A DNA stretch of 64,000 nucleotides from JBAZTO01 sp041661865 (GCA_041661865.1 JBAZTO010000004.1:43156-107155); one strand, 5' to 3'; positions 27,142-36,684 are shown, numbered from the stretch's first letter. A program made the numbers and translations. Notes: generated from the letters alone by a model not told the origin.

Positions 27142-28827
27142 TCAACGAACGCGGTACAGCCGATAATATCGGCCCCAGGAGCCGGTTATCTCCACCGCGT
27201 CTTTGCTGTCACTCTCCAGCAGCGACGATACGGGCAGGATGACATACCAGGCGCCGGCCGGTCCGAAGGACTCCTGGCGCAGGAGATCCTCAATAAAATG
27301 CGTGAGGGACCACAAGTCGGCCCTGTGCTGGGCAGGGGACAGGCACCGTCTCTGCTCGTTGAAGCGTTGTCTCCACGGCGGCAGGGCGATGGGCTGGGCG
27401 GCGTAGAGGAAATTGTCGTCCTGCTGGCCGGCGACGATGGAGCGGCGGGCGAAGAGGCGAAACTCGCTGGATGAACTCAGGAAGACCGCGCGGTTGTCGG
27501 TGTTGAATCGGGCCCAGCGGGCCGCAGCCAGGAGTTCTGCCCGCCGGCTGGAGGATTCCAGGATCCTTTGGATGCCACGAGGCCTCTGGTCTTCGTCCAG
27601 GCTCGCGCCGACGGCCCGGACGACCATCTGGCGGGCCTGCAGGAAGTTTTCCGACGGGGCCAGCCAGACCACCAGCACCACGGCGCACGCCCAGCGCATG
27701 ACCAGCCGCGTGCGCCCTCGCGTCAGGCGGAAGAGGGTGGTCAGGGCCTGGGCGAACAGCGCGTACAGCGGGATCATGACCAAGTCGGCTGCCTCGAAAA
27801 ACCCCAGCAGCGGCGGAGCGAAATGGAAGGCCCGCCCGGCGATCTGCATCAGCCCCTGGAAGACGAAGGCCACCACCACCGCGGCCGAGGCGAAGGCGAC
27901 CCAGTACCTGAGGTTGGCTGCCCCGGCCCGCCGCACCTGCGTCAGCACAACCACAATCGGAATGGCCAGTGCGGCCACTCGTACCAGCCAGGCCGGCAGC
28001 GGACGCAAGAGCTCAGGATACAGAATAGAGAGGTCGCGGTTGTGAAGGGCGGAGTAAATATCGTCCATAACTGACGGTTGACATGCCAGTTGCGACAATG
28101 CGCCACTGCGTATGTAGGCGGCCAGGAATGGTGAAAGCCCTGCCACGAGCATGGCCAGGCACAGCGTGGCCAGCAGGCAAGACCTGGCCGAGGGCTTCCG
28201 CGACGCCAGCAGCACCGCCAGCAGGATGATGCCGAGATTGATGCCTGTCTGGGGATGGATGTTCCCCATCAGTCCGGTGGCCAGGAATACCATCGTCAGG
28301 CGCAAGTTGTGGCCGGTCCGGATATAACGCAGGGCCATCAGGATCAGAAGCGGGCAGAGGGCATAGCACATGCCTGCCGGCGTGACGGTGGATAGCGGCC
28401 CCATACCCCAGGTGGAGTCTCCCACTGTCGGTATGACTGCGGAACTGAGCACGGCCACCAGGGTTGCCGCCGAGGAGCTTCGGCATTGCTGGTAGAGCAG
28501 GGCATACATCCCGCACAGGTAGATCATCGCCAGGGGGCCGGCCAGTATGCGGAAAGGCAGGAGGGGGTCGTCCAGGCCGGTAAAGCGCCCCAGCAGGCCC
28601 ATGATTCCCAGGAAGGTCCCGTTTCGGCCATGCCAGGCGCCGCTCTGATCGAACAGGGGGTCGGCCGGGAACAGCCCGCTATCGTGGAGCTTGAGGACGG
28701 AGGCGGCCTGGTCGATCTGCGCGTCGGCCAGGTGATCGTCGAAGGCGGCGAAATAGCCGTATGCCGCGGCCACTACCGCGAACACTGCCACCGCCAAGAT
28801 ATGTCGCGGACGGACAACTGGTTGCAT
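27142..28827 (-). CDS. Polytopic membrane protein, unknown (561 aa)
   Basis: 561 residues from ATG 28827 (MQPVVRPRHILAVAVF); the frame is open further upstream into the leader of tilS, but that part does not read as protein. About 10-11 spans between residues 10 and 390, then a ~170-residue soluble C-terminal domain. Layout (loops after span 1 rich in acidic residues, then repeated hydrophobic segments, then a soluble end) resembles GT-C-type glycosyltransferases or other envelope polymer enzymes, but I do not see a signature. Divergent from tilS. Confidence 0.7.
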   Translation of the reverse strand: MQPVVRPRHILAVAVFAVVAAAYGYFAAFDDHLADAQIDQAASVLKLHDSGLFPADPLFDQSGAWHGRNGTFLGIMGLLGRFTGLDDPLLPFRILAGPLAMIYLCGMYALLYQQCRSSSAATLVAVLSSAVIPTVGDSTWGMGPLSTVTPAGMCYALCPLLILMALRYIRTGHNLRLTMVFLATGLMGNIHPQTGINLGIILLAVLLASRKPSARSCLLATLCLAMLVAGLSPFLAAYIRSGALSQLACQPSVMDDIYSALHNRDLSILYPELLRPLPAWLVRVAALAIPIVVVLTQVRRAGAANLRYWVAFASAAVVVAFVFQGLMQIAGRAFHFAPPLLGFFEAADLVMIPLYALFAQALTTLFRLTRGRTRLVMRWACAVVLVVWLAPSENFLQARQMVVRAVGASLDEDQRPRGIQRILESSSRRAELLAAARWARFNTDNRAVFLSSSSEFRLFARRSIVAGQQDDNFLYAAQPIALPPWRQRFNEQRRCLSPAQHRADLWSLTHFIEDLLRQESFGPAGAWYVILPVSSLLESDSKDAVEITGSWGRYYRLYRVR

Positions 28828-28917
28828 GGTATGTTTCCCGGCAACGGCAAAGCTGATAGTATATGCGCGGGCCCGGCGGTGACAAGAACTAACCCCGGCT
28901 ACAAAACCCAGGGCACG

Positions 28918-30390
28918 ATGGACACTTCGGAAAACAATGCCCGGTCGTTCGTCCAGAGCGTGGGGCGATTCATCGACCAGCGGAAGCTGCTGGCCCCGTC
29001 CGAGCACGTGCTGGCGGCGGTTTCGGGTGGGGCTGACAGTGTGGCGATGCTGGCGGTGTTGCTGGAATTGGCCCAGCAACGCGGGCGTGACTATCGCCTC
29101 AGCGTCGCGCACCTGGATCACGCCCTGCGCGAAGATTCAGCCGCCGATGCCGATTTTGTCGAATCGCTGGCAGGCAGCCTGTCTCTTGCGTGCATCCGGG
29201 AGCGGGTGGACGTGCGCGAGGCGGCCTTGGGCGGGGAGAGCATCGAGGAGGCTGCCCGGAGAATCCGCTACGATTTTCTGACGCGGGCGGCGGAGCAAGC
29301 CGGGGCAACGAAGGTGGCGATGGGCCATCACGCCGATGACCAGGTCGAGACCGTCCTTTACCGCATCCTCCGCGGCACGCACCTTCGCGGCCTGGCGGGC
29401 ATGCCGGCCCGGCGGATGTTGTCACAGGACGTGACGCTGGTCCGGCCCATGCTGTGCGCCAGCCGCGGCGAGATCGTCGATTACCTCCGCTTCCGCGGCC
29501 TGGCCTGGCGGGACGATCCATCCAACCTCGACCCGGCGTATCGGCGCAATTTCATTCGCCACAAATTGTTGCCGCTGCTGCGAGAGGAAGTCAACCCGCG
29601 ATGCGACCAGGCGCTGCTGCGACTGGCGTCGGCGGCGGGTGATGCTGAGATTCTTCTGGCGGGCCAGGCCGAGGCCTTGCTGGCCCGGGCGCGGCGACCG
29701 GCCGGCCAAGGCGCGATCGCCCTGGACGCTCCCGCCCTGGCCGAGGCCGACGAACTGGTTCGCCAGGTGGCCCTGCGTCGGGCGATGGAACAGGCGGGCC
29801 TGCCGCTCCAGGCCGTCGGCGCCGAGCAGATCCAACGGCTCTCGGACCTGGTGGCAGGGCCGGGCGCGTCAGGGCCGGTGAATCTGCCGGGCGGCTGGAT
29901 CGCCCGCCGCGAGAAGGCGCTGCTCATTGTGGAGCCGTCCATTCCCCTCGTGGCTGAGCCATCCTGGCCGGCGGTGCCGCTGGCCTGCCCCGGCAGGACG
30001 CTCCTGCCTGACGGCCGCAGCGTCGACTGCCAGATCTTGGCCTTTGCCCCGGCGGACTTCGACCTCCACTGCCGCACCCGGCCTGCCGGAGTGGAGATGA
30101 TCGACGCCGACCGGATCGTCGGCCCGCTGCGCTGTCGCCCGCGGGAAACCGGCGACGCGTTTGTTCCCCTTGGCTGCGGCGGACGTCAGACCGTGAGCGA
30201 CCTGCTGACGAACCTGAAGTGGCCTGCCGCGGCGCGGCGGGAGGTGCTGTGCATCTGCGACGATCAGGGAATCGTCTATGTCCACCCCGCCCGCATCGAC
30301 GCTCGCGTCAGGATCACCGACTCCACCCGCCGCGTCCTGCGCCTCTCGCTCCGCACGCCGCCGCCCCCCGACGCCGACGAGGATTCTTGA
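28918..30390 (+). CDS. tilS: tRNA(Ile)-lysidine synthase
   Basis: 490 residues. Modifies C34 of the CAU-anticodon tRNA-Ile with lysine, using ATP, so that it reads AUA. The N-terminal PP-loop ATPase has SGGADS (about 40-45), HLDHALR and GHHADDQVET, followed by the NFIRHKLLPLL segment and a C-terminal TilS domain. ATG 28918 gives the usual short lead-in before the PP-loop. A modest 27-base gap separates it from the mlaE-like gene. Confidence 0.95.
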   Translation: MDTSENNARSFVQSVGRFIDQRKLLAPSEHVLAAVSGGADSVAMLAVLLELAQQRGRDYRLSVAHLDHALREDSAADADFVESLAGSLSLACIRERVDVREAALGGESIEEAARRIRYDFLTRAAEQAGATKVAMGHHADDQVETVLYRILRGTHLRGLAGMPARRMLSQDVTLVRPMLCASRGEIVDYLRFRGLAWRDDPSNLDPAYRRNFIRHKLLPLLREEVNPRCDQALLRLASAAGDAEILLAGQAEALLARARRPAGQGAIALDAPALAEADELVRQVALRRAMEQAGLPLQAVGAEQIQRLSDLVAGPGASGPVNLPGGWIARREKALLIVEPSIPLVAEPSWPAVPLACPGRTLLPDGRSVDCQILAFAPADFDLHCRTRPAGVEMIDADRIVGPLRCRPRETGDAFVPLGCGGRQTVSDLLTNLKWPAAARREVLCICDDQGIVYVHPARIDARVRITDSTRRVLRLSLRTPPPPDADEDS

Positions 30391-30425
30391 CCTTCGGCCC
30401 ATCGGCGGCTAGAACGTTCAATGAC

Positions 30426-31244
30426 ATGATGGAACTGGTTGGAAATCTCGGCCAGCGCACCGTGCGCAATATCCAGATCTTCGGCGACTTCTGCATTTTC
30501 TGCGGACAGTCGTTCTCGTGGGTCTCCGAAGGTCTGTGTCGCATGCGCAACCTGCGGATGCTCACGGTCCAACTTTACGAGATCGGCACCAAGAGCATCC
30601 CAGTGGTTATGATCACCGGCGCGTTCGTGGGCATGGTGCTGGCCGTGCAGATGGTCCTACAGTTCAAGGGCATCGGCATGGAAGCCCAGATGGGCACGAT
30701 CGTGAACCTCTCGGTGCTTCGCGAGCTTGGGCCGGTGCTGACGGGAGTGATGCTGGCCGGGCGGGTCGGCGGCGGACTGACGGCCGAGCTGGGCACCATG
30801 CGCGTCACCGAGCAGATCGATGCGCTATCGGCCATGGGCGCCAGCCCGCTGCGGGTCCTGGTCGTGCCGCGATTCCTGGCCTGCGTGCTGCTGATCCCCA
30901 TGCTGGTGGTGTACGCCGATTTCATGGGTATCCTGGGCGGATACGTCGTCAGCGTCTATCTCTATGGCCTCAACGGGACGGAGTTCTGGCGTCACGCCGC
31001 CGAGTCGGTGGACAACTTCGACGTGTTCTACGGGCCCATCAAGAGCGTCTTCTTCGGGATGGCCATCAGCCTGATCTGCTGCTACAAGGGCTTTCGCTGC
31101 GCCCCCGGGGCCGCCGGCGTCGGCCGGGCCTGCACCGAGAGCTTCGTCGCGAGCTGCATGACGGTCCTGGCCCTGGACTTCTTCCTGGGCATGTTCCTCA
31201 ACACAATCTACGAAAGCCTCTACGGCACGCGAGTGGTGCTCTAG
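30426..31244 (+). CDS. mlaE: MlaE-family ABC transporter permease
   Basis: 272 residues. Permease subunit of a retrograde phospholipid transporter at the inner membrane. Five to six spans; the MlaE signature LRELGPVLTGVMLAGRVGGGLTAELGTMRVTEQIDALSAMG is clear. An ATG follows at once (MMEL), so start 30426 or 30429. The ATPase (MlaF) and the MCE protein (MlaD) are not adjacent here, which is unusual for this system. Confidence 0.92.
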   Translation: MMELVGNLGQRTVRNIQIFGDFCIFCGQSFSWVSEGLCRMRNLRMLTVQLYEIGTKSIPVVMITGAFVGMVLAVQMVLQFKGIGMEAQMGTIVNLSVLRELGPVLTGVMLAGRVGGGLTAELGTMRVTEQIDALSAMGASPLRVLVVPRFLACVLLIPMLVVYADFMGILGGYVVSVYLYGLNGTEFWRHAAESVDNFDVFYGPIKSVFFGMAISLICCYKGFRCAPGAAGVGRACTESFVASCMTVLALDFFLGMFLNTIYESLYGTRVVL

Positions 31245-31273
31245 TGCTCTGCCATTCGTCACACGATGGATCG

Positions 31274-31344
31274 GGTGCCACTGCCGCGGTGTTTGCAGCA
31301 GTGTCGACGCTATGCACGGCTGCACACGACGCAGCCGTGGCACC
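31274..31344. repeat. Dispersed imperfect palindrome, family D, copy 1
   Basis: 71 bp, starting GGTGCCAC and ending GTGGCACC, with imperfect pairing through its length. A copy in the other orientation lies at 36572-36647 and carries a 20-base insertion. Confidence 0.7.
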
Positions 31345-31400
31345 TATCATATTAGATGTGTTTGATGTCTCGCAGACAGGCCGCCCAGGAAACCAAGTGC

Positions 31401-31652
31401 ATGACTAACCTTTTTCTCAAGGCCTATCGCAACTGGCGCGGGCGACATCTCAATGCCGTCAGTTTCGCCCTGCATGTGGTGGGCATTCCCGCCTGCTTCG
31501 TAGCCGCCCCGATCCTGCTGCTCCTGCGGCATTGGGAATGGGCAGCCTGGTGCTTCGCCGGCGGATACGTGCTCCAGTTCGCCGGCCACTGGATCGAGGG
31601 CAACCGCTCCGGCGAGGAACTGCTCCTGCGGAGAATTCTGAAGAAGCCCTAG
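31401..31652 (+). CDS. Mpo1-like (DUF962) membrane protein
   Basis: 83 residues. Family signatures: N-terminal NA..FALHVVGIP, and GHWIEGNRSGEE near the end, which carry the His residues conserved in Mpo1, an Fe-dependent dioxygenase of 2-hydroxy fatty acids in yeast. Two hydrophobic spans. Start at 31401 (MTNLFLKAYRNW) fits the family. Confidence 0.85.
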   Translation: MTNLFLKAYRNWRGRHLNAVSFALHVVGIPACFVAAPILLLLRHWEWAAWCFAGGYVLQFAGHWIEGNRSGEELLLRRILKKP

Positions 31653-31684
31653 ATTGGCAAGGGTGTCCTTGACCGACTAGCCGC

Positions 31685-31704
31685 GAGCGCAAAGCGAGCG
31701 GAAA
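31685..31704. repeat. Shared 20-mer, copy 2
   Basis: GAGCGCAAAGCGAGCGGAAA, identical to 20308-20327. Confidence 0.6.
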
Positions 31705-31756
31705 CTCTGCCGTCAGTGGGCGGCGGGAGGCCGCGGCATCCGGCGCACGCCTCCCC

Positions 31757-31795
31757 GATTAACCGATTCACCGATCAACCAGTCAACCGGCTGGC
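31757..31795. repeat. AACCGATT-type repeat run, family E
   Basis: Near-tandem units (GATTAACCGATTCACCGATC, then AACCAGTCAACC), related to the pair in the groES-groEL1 gap. Confidence 0.5.
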
Positions 31796-32994
31796 TGGTC
31801 GATCTCTCGGGCCTCTGCCATCTGCGGTTTTTTCGGCAGCTTCATCGCCACGAAGATGCTTCCGACGGCGGCGGCAGCGCCCAGCAGGAACGTCAGGCGG
31901 TAGTCGTACTTCCAGACCAGTCCGCCCAGCAGCGGCATGGAGACGGAGGCGACGTGGTTCATGGCCACGCCCATCGAGAGTGTCGAGGTGTGCTCGCTGG
32001 GCGGGGCGATGCGGCCGACATAGGTCGTCAGGGCCTGGGCGAAGACGAAGAAGGCCGAGTCCATCACGAACAGGCCGTAGAGGATGTACTTGTTGCCCAC
32101 CAGGGCGTACCCGGCGAAGACGGCGATGAGACTGCTGAAGTAGAAGATCAGGATCTTGCGTTCGCCGATGCGGTCGATGAGCCGGCCCACACGCGGGGCG
32201 GTGATGTAGCTGATGGCCTGGACGATGCACCAGAGCGTCAGCATGACCGTCAGGGACGTGCCATGGCGCTTGACCAGCAGGAAGCCCGCGAAGGCCAGGA
32301 AGATCTGCTTCCGCCAGCCGTCCAGGAAGCACAGGCAGTAATACAGGCCGTAACGGCGGCGGAAGACCAGGCGCTGCCCCGGAGTCTTGATGTTGCGCGG
32401 GATGGCCAGGCAGGCGGCGGCGGCCACGAGGGCAGCCCCGCCGGCGACGAAGTAGATCGGGCGGATCGGCAGCTTGGCCAGCACCAGCACCAGCGCCCCG
32501 CCCAGGCCCAGGAATGAGCCGATCGCGCCGGCAGCCTGCATTTGTCCGAGGCGATGGCCCGCCCGGCCTGGCTCAGCCAGCGACAGCGCCATCGAATTGG
32601 GCAGGGGCATCCAGATGTGCAGGCCCTGGCTCCAGACCATGCTCATCAGGATCACGCCGCTGTACTGGTGGACGAAGGCGTAGCCGCTGATGCCCACGGC
32701 GTAGAGCACCAGCACGGCGGCACCCACCAGCGGCTCAGCCAACCCGGCCATCAGCGCCAGCAGGCCAAAGGCGAAGATGCCGCAGCTTTCCCGCGCCGCT
32801 TCGAGGAAGCCCTGCTGCGTGCCCGAGAGCCCCAGCTCCTGGGCCACGTAGTTGGCGTTCAGGCCCATCTGGATGAAGAGGGCCACGCCCATGGCCGCGA
32901 AGGCCAGGCCCAGAAAGAAGACCCCGCGCCGTCTCTGGGCCAAACTAATACCCTGCGACGCGGGGTCGGGCGATCCATGACTGCTGTGACTCAC
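31783..32994 (-). CDS. MFS transporter
   Basis: 403 residues with about 12 membrane spans in two halves, the major facilitator layout. The loop RVGRLIDRIGERK between spans 6-7 and 8 is the usual MFS basic loop motif. Substrate unknown. A short hydrophilic N-terminus (MSHSSHGSPD) precedes span 1. Monocistronic; repeats border its 3' side. Confidence 0.85.
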   Translation of the reverse strand: MSHSSHGSPDPASQGISLAQRRRGVFFLGLAFAAMGVALFIQMGLNANYVAQELGLSGTQQGFLEAARESCGIFAFGLLALMAGLAEPLVGAAVLVLYAVGISGYAFVHQYSGVILMSMVWSQGLHIWMPLPNSMALSLAEPGRAGHRLGQMQAAGAIGSFLGLGGALVLVLAKLPIRPIYFVAGGAALVAAAACLAIPRNIKTPGQRLVFRRRYGLYYCLCFLDGWRKQIFLAFAGFLLVKRHGTSLTVMLTLWCIVQAISYITAPRVGRLIDRIGERKILIFYFSSLIAVFAGYALVGNKYILYGLFVMDSAFFVFAQALTTYVGRIAPPSEHTSTLSMGVAMNHVASVSMPLLGGLVWKYDYRLTFLLGAAAAVGSIFVAMKLPKKPQMAEAREIDQPAG

Positions 32995-33160
32995 GACGAC
33001 GACACTCCAATTATGAGGCTTCCGACCGGGCGGAACAAGGCAATGCTATGAGCCATCGCGGTTGTGAGCAAAGGTTTTCCGCTGAAACAGGTCATAGTTC
33101 GTAGGTCGGAGGTCGTAGATTGCCGGGGTGCGGAATTCGATGTCGCCGCCGCGCAGCCTG

Positions 33161-34036
33161 CTACTTCGCCGGTGCGGTTGTGGGTCTGTCTTGGGAAGCC
33201 GCGTTGGCAAGTGCGTCCGCCAGTTCAGCAGCGGTGAGCCATTTTATATTACGCGATTTGTACAACACCCAAGCGCCCTCGCCATCATGGAACCTGGGAC
33301 TTTGGAATATCCAGATCGCATCACTCGGTGCATTTTCGGGCAACTGGAAGTAAACCCAGTCAATCGGCCCTTGGTAGGGGCGCTGACGCAGAGTATTGTA
33401 ACACGCATCGTATGATGAGGTCGCGATAAGGAGCTGAGGATCGATACCCATGTCGCCCACGAGCTGGCGGAGATTGCTTGGATAATGTCCTTTCTCGTCC
33501 CGATATAGGTCTAGGTAACAGACGATACCGCGAAGGTTGACCTGATCCTTGTGTCGCCCCACCCAATGAAAGCTTCGTTCCACGCCGGTGGCGAAACTCA
33601 TCAGCGCGGCGACCCCCAGGACAACGGCTACAAATTGGAGCCAGAACACTTGCCATCGTGACCGGTTTTTCAGATCAGCGATTGCGCCCGCGATAGCTGA
33701 GGCTGCTATGGCCGTAAGCAGGAAGCTGAGAATCAGCAAGAGATGGAATGTGCGCTCACCTACTCGTTCCCCCAGCATCCCTGTGACTTGTTGCGCGAGA
33801 ATATGACCCAAGAACGCCACGATGACGCCGAGAACGGACATTATGAACGCCCACAAGAATCGGTTGGCGCGCGACAGTACCTGACGATGCGTACGGCGGG
33901 CCAGAACCCCGTCGAGCCATGGAAGGATCAATACAATCCCGATGATTGGCAGCAGGGGCCCTCCAGTAAGAACAAGCATCACCCAATGCTCGGGGATAGT
34001 GATGATTATGTCGCACAGCAGCGTTGGCCAGATCAT
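33161..34036 (-). CDS. Membrane protein with soluble C-terminal domain, unknown
   Basis: 291 residues. About four to five spans in the first 165 residues, then a soluble region containing GHYPSNLRQLV, a pattern seen in type II secretion pseudopilin-type C-terminal domains and in planctomycete proteins of unknown role. No enzyme motif. Gene base composition looks less GC-rich than its neighbours. Function unknown. It stands 31 bases downstream of the DUF4832 gene on the same strand. Confidence 0.65.
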   Translation of the reverse strand: MIWPTLLCDIIITIPEHWVMLVLTGGPLLPIIGIVLILPWLDGVLARRTHRQVLSRANRFLWAFIMSVLGVIVAFLGHILAQQVTGMLGERVGERTFHLLLILSFLLTAIAASAIAGAIADLKNRSRWQVFWLQFVAVVLGVAALMSFATGVERSFHWVGRHKDQVNLRGIVCYLDLYRDEKGHYPSNLRQLVGDMGIDPQLLIATSSYDACYNTLRQRPYQGPIDWVYFQLPENAPSDAIWIFQSPRFHDGEGAWVLYKSRNIKWLTAAELADALANAASQDRPTTAPAK

Positions 34037-34067
34037 GGTGCAGCTCCTTTAGGCTGTAACGCCGCCG

Positions 34068-35585
34068 CTACTTGACTTCGTGGTCGACGACGTAGTGCAG
34101 CGTCTTGTCGGCGCGGAGGTCGTCGAACATCTTGTCATCCAGTTGCGGGTTGGGGTTGTCGCTGTCCAGGCCGACCCAGCCGATGGGGTGCCGGCCGCCG
34201 GTGAAGTAGTTGGCCGTCGCGAAGCGGAGGCTGGGCAGGTCGCCGGCGGGGTCCAGGATGGCCAGGGCCAGGATGTACCGCCCAGCCGGCAGGCTGGTGG
34301 GCAGTTGGAAGCTGCCGCTGACGGTCGTCGGCTGGGGCGGGATGTCATAGTCGATGCCCGTTGCCCACTGGAAGACATGGGTCTGCTTGTCCTGCCCGAT
34401 CATCTTGCCCTTGCCGATATCGGAGAAGTTGCCCGGCAGCCAGGTGCGGATATCGACGTTCTTGAAGGTGGACTTCCAGGCCGGCTGGTGCGTGTTGGCG
34501 TCCAGGAGGCTGACCTCGACGGGCCAGGTGTAGTAGAAGGGGGCCGACCCGACGTTGCGGACGGTAAAGGAGACGTTGAGTCTCCCCCCGCCGCGCACGC
34601 GCCCGTCGTAGCGGCACTCGTCCAGCACGTAGCGATAGCCGAAGGCCTTCTGGAAGCGCTCGGCATTGGCACTGGCGGCGGCATTGTTGGCGTCGTGATT
34701 GCCCATCCATCCCAGGGTCGTCCAGTGCCAACGATGGATGTAGCGGATGACCGTATCGGCGTAGTTGGCCGCCGTGTCGGTGGGATCCAGTCCCAACTGC
34801 GTGTTGGCGGGCTCCCCTTTGTGGTAGGCCATCTCGCCGCCCATCGGCGCTATCTTCCAGCGGTCGGCCAGCGGGCCTTCCAGCAGGGGAATGTGGGTGC
34901 GGCTTTCCCAGCCGGGTTTGCCGAAGGAGTCCCAGTGGATGCCGAACTTGTAGTCCTCGAAATGCCACGGGTAGCGGACCATCACCAGCTTGTGCTTGAA
35001 GTTGGCGGTAAAGGCATCGCCCAGGACCTTCTGTATGGCCTCGGTTGGGGCGGGATCGTGATGCTCGCCCCAGGGGCCGATCATCGCCATCTCGATGAAC
35101 GCGATGCGGTCGTCGTTGTCCCAGGCCTGGGCCATCTTCTCGACCATCCGCACCGCGCGGGCCTTGAACTTGGCGCTGGTGAAGTCGCGGACGGTCATGT
35201 CGGAGGGGTAATAGGACTGGATGGGCCAATACTCGTCGCCGGGTGAGCCGATGGGCCACTCCAGGTACACGCGAGGGATGACCTTGACGTTACGCTGGGG
35301 GATGTCCTTCCACATGGCGTTGGAGTATCGGACGATCTTGTCCGCGCCGTCGCCGGCGCTACTTTCGAGGTCGCTCCAGGCAACGTAAGGCCGTGACAGG
35401 GTGACGTATCCGATACCGTCGGGTTTGTCGATGAAGCCCTTCATGGGGTTTCGGATGGCCTGGTCGTAGGGCTTGGGCTTGACCACGACCTCCTGTGCGC
35501 CGCCGCAGCCCACGGTCGCCGACAGCAAAGCCGACAGCAAAGCCGACAGTACAGCCAGCAGGACGGGAAATCTCGACAGACTCAT
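34068..35585 (-). CDS. Lipoprotein with DUF4832 domain (putative glycoside hydrolase)
   Basis: 505 residues from ATG 35585 (MSLSRFPVLLAVLSALLS). The signal ends ATVGC, a plausible lipobox. Mature part: NPMKGFIDKPDG (start of the DUF4874/DUF4832 barrel region), IPRVYLEWP, IGPWGEHH, then the DUF4832 b-sandwich (GRLNVSFTVRNVGSAPFYY). Family members are secreted and suspected glycosidases with no proven activity. It lies 28 bases after the class II aldolase gene, so the two form an operon and may handle one sugar. Confidence 0.82.
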   Translation of the reverse strand: MSLSRFPVLLAVLSALLSALLSATVGCGGAQEVVVKPKPYDQAIRNPMKGFIDKPDGIGYVTLSRPYVAWSDLESSAGDGADKIVRYSNAMWKDIPQRNVKVIPRVYLEWPIGSPGDEYWPIQSYYPSDMTVRDFTSAKFKARAVRMVEKMAQAWDNDDRIAFIEMAMIGPWGEHHDPAPTEAIQKVLGDAFTANFKHKLVMVRYPWHFEDYKFGIHWDSFGKPGWESRTHIPLLEGPLADRWKIAPMGGEMAYHKGEPANTQLGLDPTDTAANYADTVIRYIHRWHWTTLGWMGNHDANNAAASANAERFQKAFGYRYVLDECRYDGRVRGGGRLNVSFTVRNVGSAPFYYTWPVEVSLLDANTHQPAWKSTFKNVDIRTWLPGNFSDIGKGKMIGQDKQTHVFQWATGIDYDIPPQPTTVSGSFQLPTSLPAGRYILALAILDPAGDLPSLRFATANYFTGGRHPIGWVGLDSDNPNPQLDDKMFDDLRADKTLHYVVDHEVK

Positions 35586-35613
35586 CGTTGATCCTTTAGC
35601 AATGAAACCGATT

Positions 35614-36258
35614 CTAAAGTCCCAGGCGTTTCTTGATGGCCCGCAGTTCAATGACCTTGTCGGCGGGGATCGGCTTGGCCCCGCCGATGTGCGAGGCCAG
35701 CAGGACGATGCGGCAGTACATGTCCAGCGTCTCGAGGTGGAAGTACGCCTGCTCCAGCGACTTGGCGAACGAGACGGCCCCGTGGTTGGCCAGCAGGATG
35801 GTGTTGGCCTTGTTCCGCAGGTGCGGCACGACCGAGCGGGCGAACTCCCGCGTGCCGGGCGTTTCATACCTGGCCAGCGGCACGGCGCCCAGGCTCATCT
35901 CCACTTCCGTCAGGATGTTGGAGGGCGGGGTGACGCCCGCGGCGGCGAAGGCCGTCGCATGGGGCGGATGGGCGTGGCAGACGGCGTTGACTTCGGGCCG
36001 TTCGTGGTAGATCTCCAGGTGTAGCATGATCTCACTGGTCCGCTGTCGCGCGCCGCGGATCTGCCTGCCCTCGCCGTCGACCACGGCGATGTCGGCGGGC
36101 TTCATGTAGCCCTTGGACACCAGCGTCGGGGTACACAGGAATCGGTCCTTGCCCAGGCGGCAGGTGATATTGCCGTCATTGGCGGCCACGAAGCCGCTGG
36201 CGAACATCCGCCGGCCGACCTCGCAAATCTGCTTCTTGAGATGCTGTTCTCGCGTCAT
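35614..36258 (-). CDS. Class II aldolase/adducin-family protein
   Basis: 214 residues from ATG 36258 (MTREQHLKKQICEVG). Zinc-dependent aldolases such as L-fuculose-1-phosphate or rhamnulose-1-phosphate aldolase belong here. Seen: NDGNITCRLG near the N-terminus, the zinc His pair in CHAHPPHATAFA, and NHGAVS. An open frame continues upstream to 36441 but without protein-like features. First gene of an operon with the DUF4832 lipoprotein. The sugar substrate is not inferable. Confidence 0.88.
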   Translation of the reverse strand: MTREQHLKKQICEVGRRMFASGFVAANDGNITCRLGKDRFLCTPTLVSKGYMKPADIAVVDGEGRQIRGARQRTSEIMLHLEIYHERPEVNAVCHAHPPHATAFAAAGVTPPSNILTEVEMSLGAVPLARYETPGTREFARSVVPHLRNKANTILLANHGAVSFAKSLEQAYFHLETLDMYCRIVLLASHIGGAKPIPADKVIELRAIKKRLGL

Positions 36259-36460
36259 CTGGGTCACGTCTCTCTTTGCGTTGTCAGCGTCTATCGCTTG
36301 GACAGTTCTTGTAATCCCATGAAAGGCTGCCTTCAAGAGCCTGTCTTCTGAAGTTGGTTTAGACCCGGAAGACGGGAAGGGGACAGCCATGAAGAACGTG
36401 TACGCCAGTGTAAGGGCCGGCGGGATGGACGTCCACAACAAGTTGGCGCATGGGTGGCCT

Positions 36461-36503
36461 TGTGAGCGACCTTCTTTTCTGCCAGAAAAGAAGGTCGCTC
36501 ACA
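36461..36503. repeat. Perfect 20-bp inverted repeat with 3-base loop
   Basis: TGTGAGCGACCTTCTTTTCT, loop GCC, then its exact complement to 36503. It lies between the aldolase start and the radical SAM gene. Within a 481-base gap (36259-36739) holding no gene. Confidence 0.85.
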
Positions 36504-36571
36504 GGGCGGGAGAAAGTAGTGAGTAGAAAGGAGAAAATGCGGCTGATGCCGCCTCAAACGAACCACTGCCT

Positions 36572-36647
36572 GGTGCCACGGCTGCGTCGTGCCTGCCTGA
36601 CGGTAGGCAGGTGCAGCCGTGCTTGACGTCGACACTGCTGCAAGCAC
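36572..36647. repeat. Dispersed imperfect palindrome, family D, copy 2 with insertion
   Basis: Same element as 31274-31344 on the other strand. Between GTCGTG and TGCAGCC it carries a 20-base inserted palindrome, CCTGCCTGACGGTAGGCAGG, absent from copy 1. Confidence 0.7.
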
Positions 36648-36684
36648 AGGCAGGCTTGTTGCACGGGGTTTTGGATGCCGGTTT

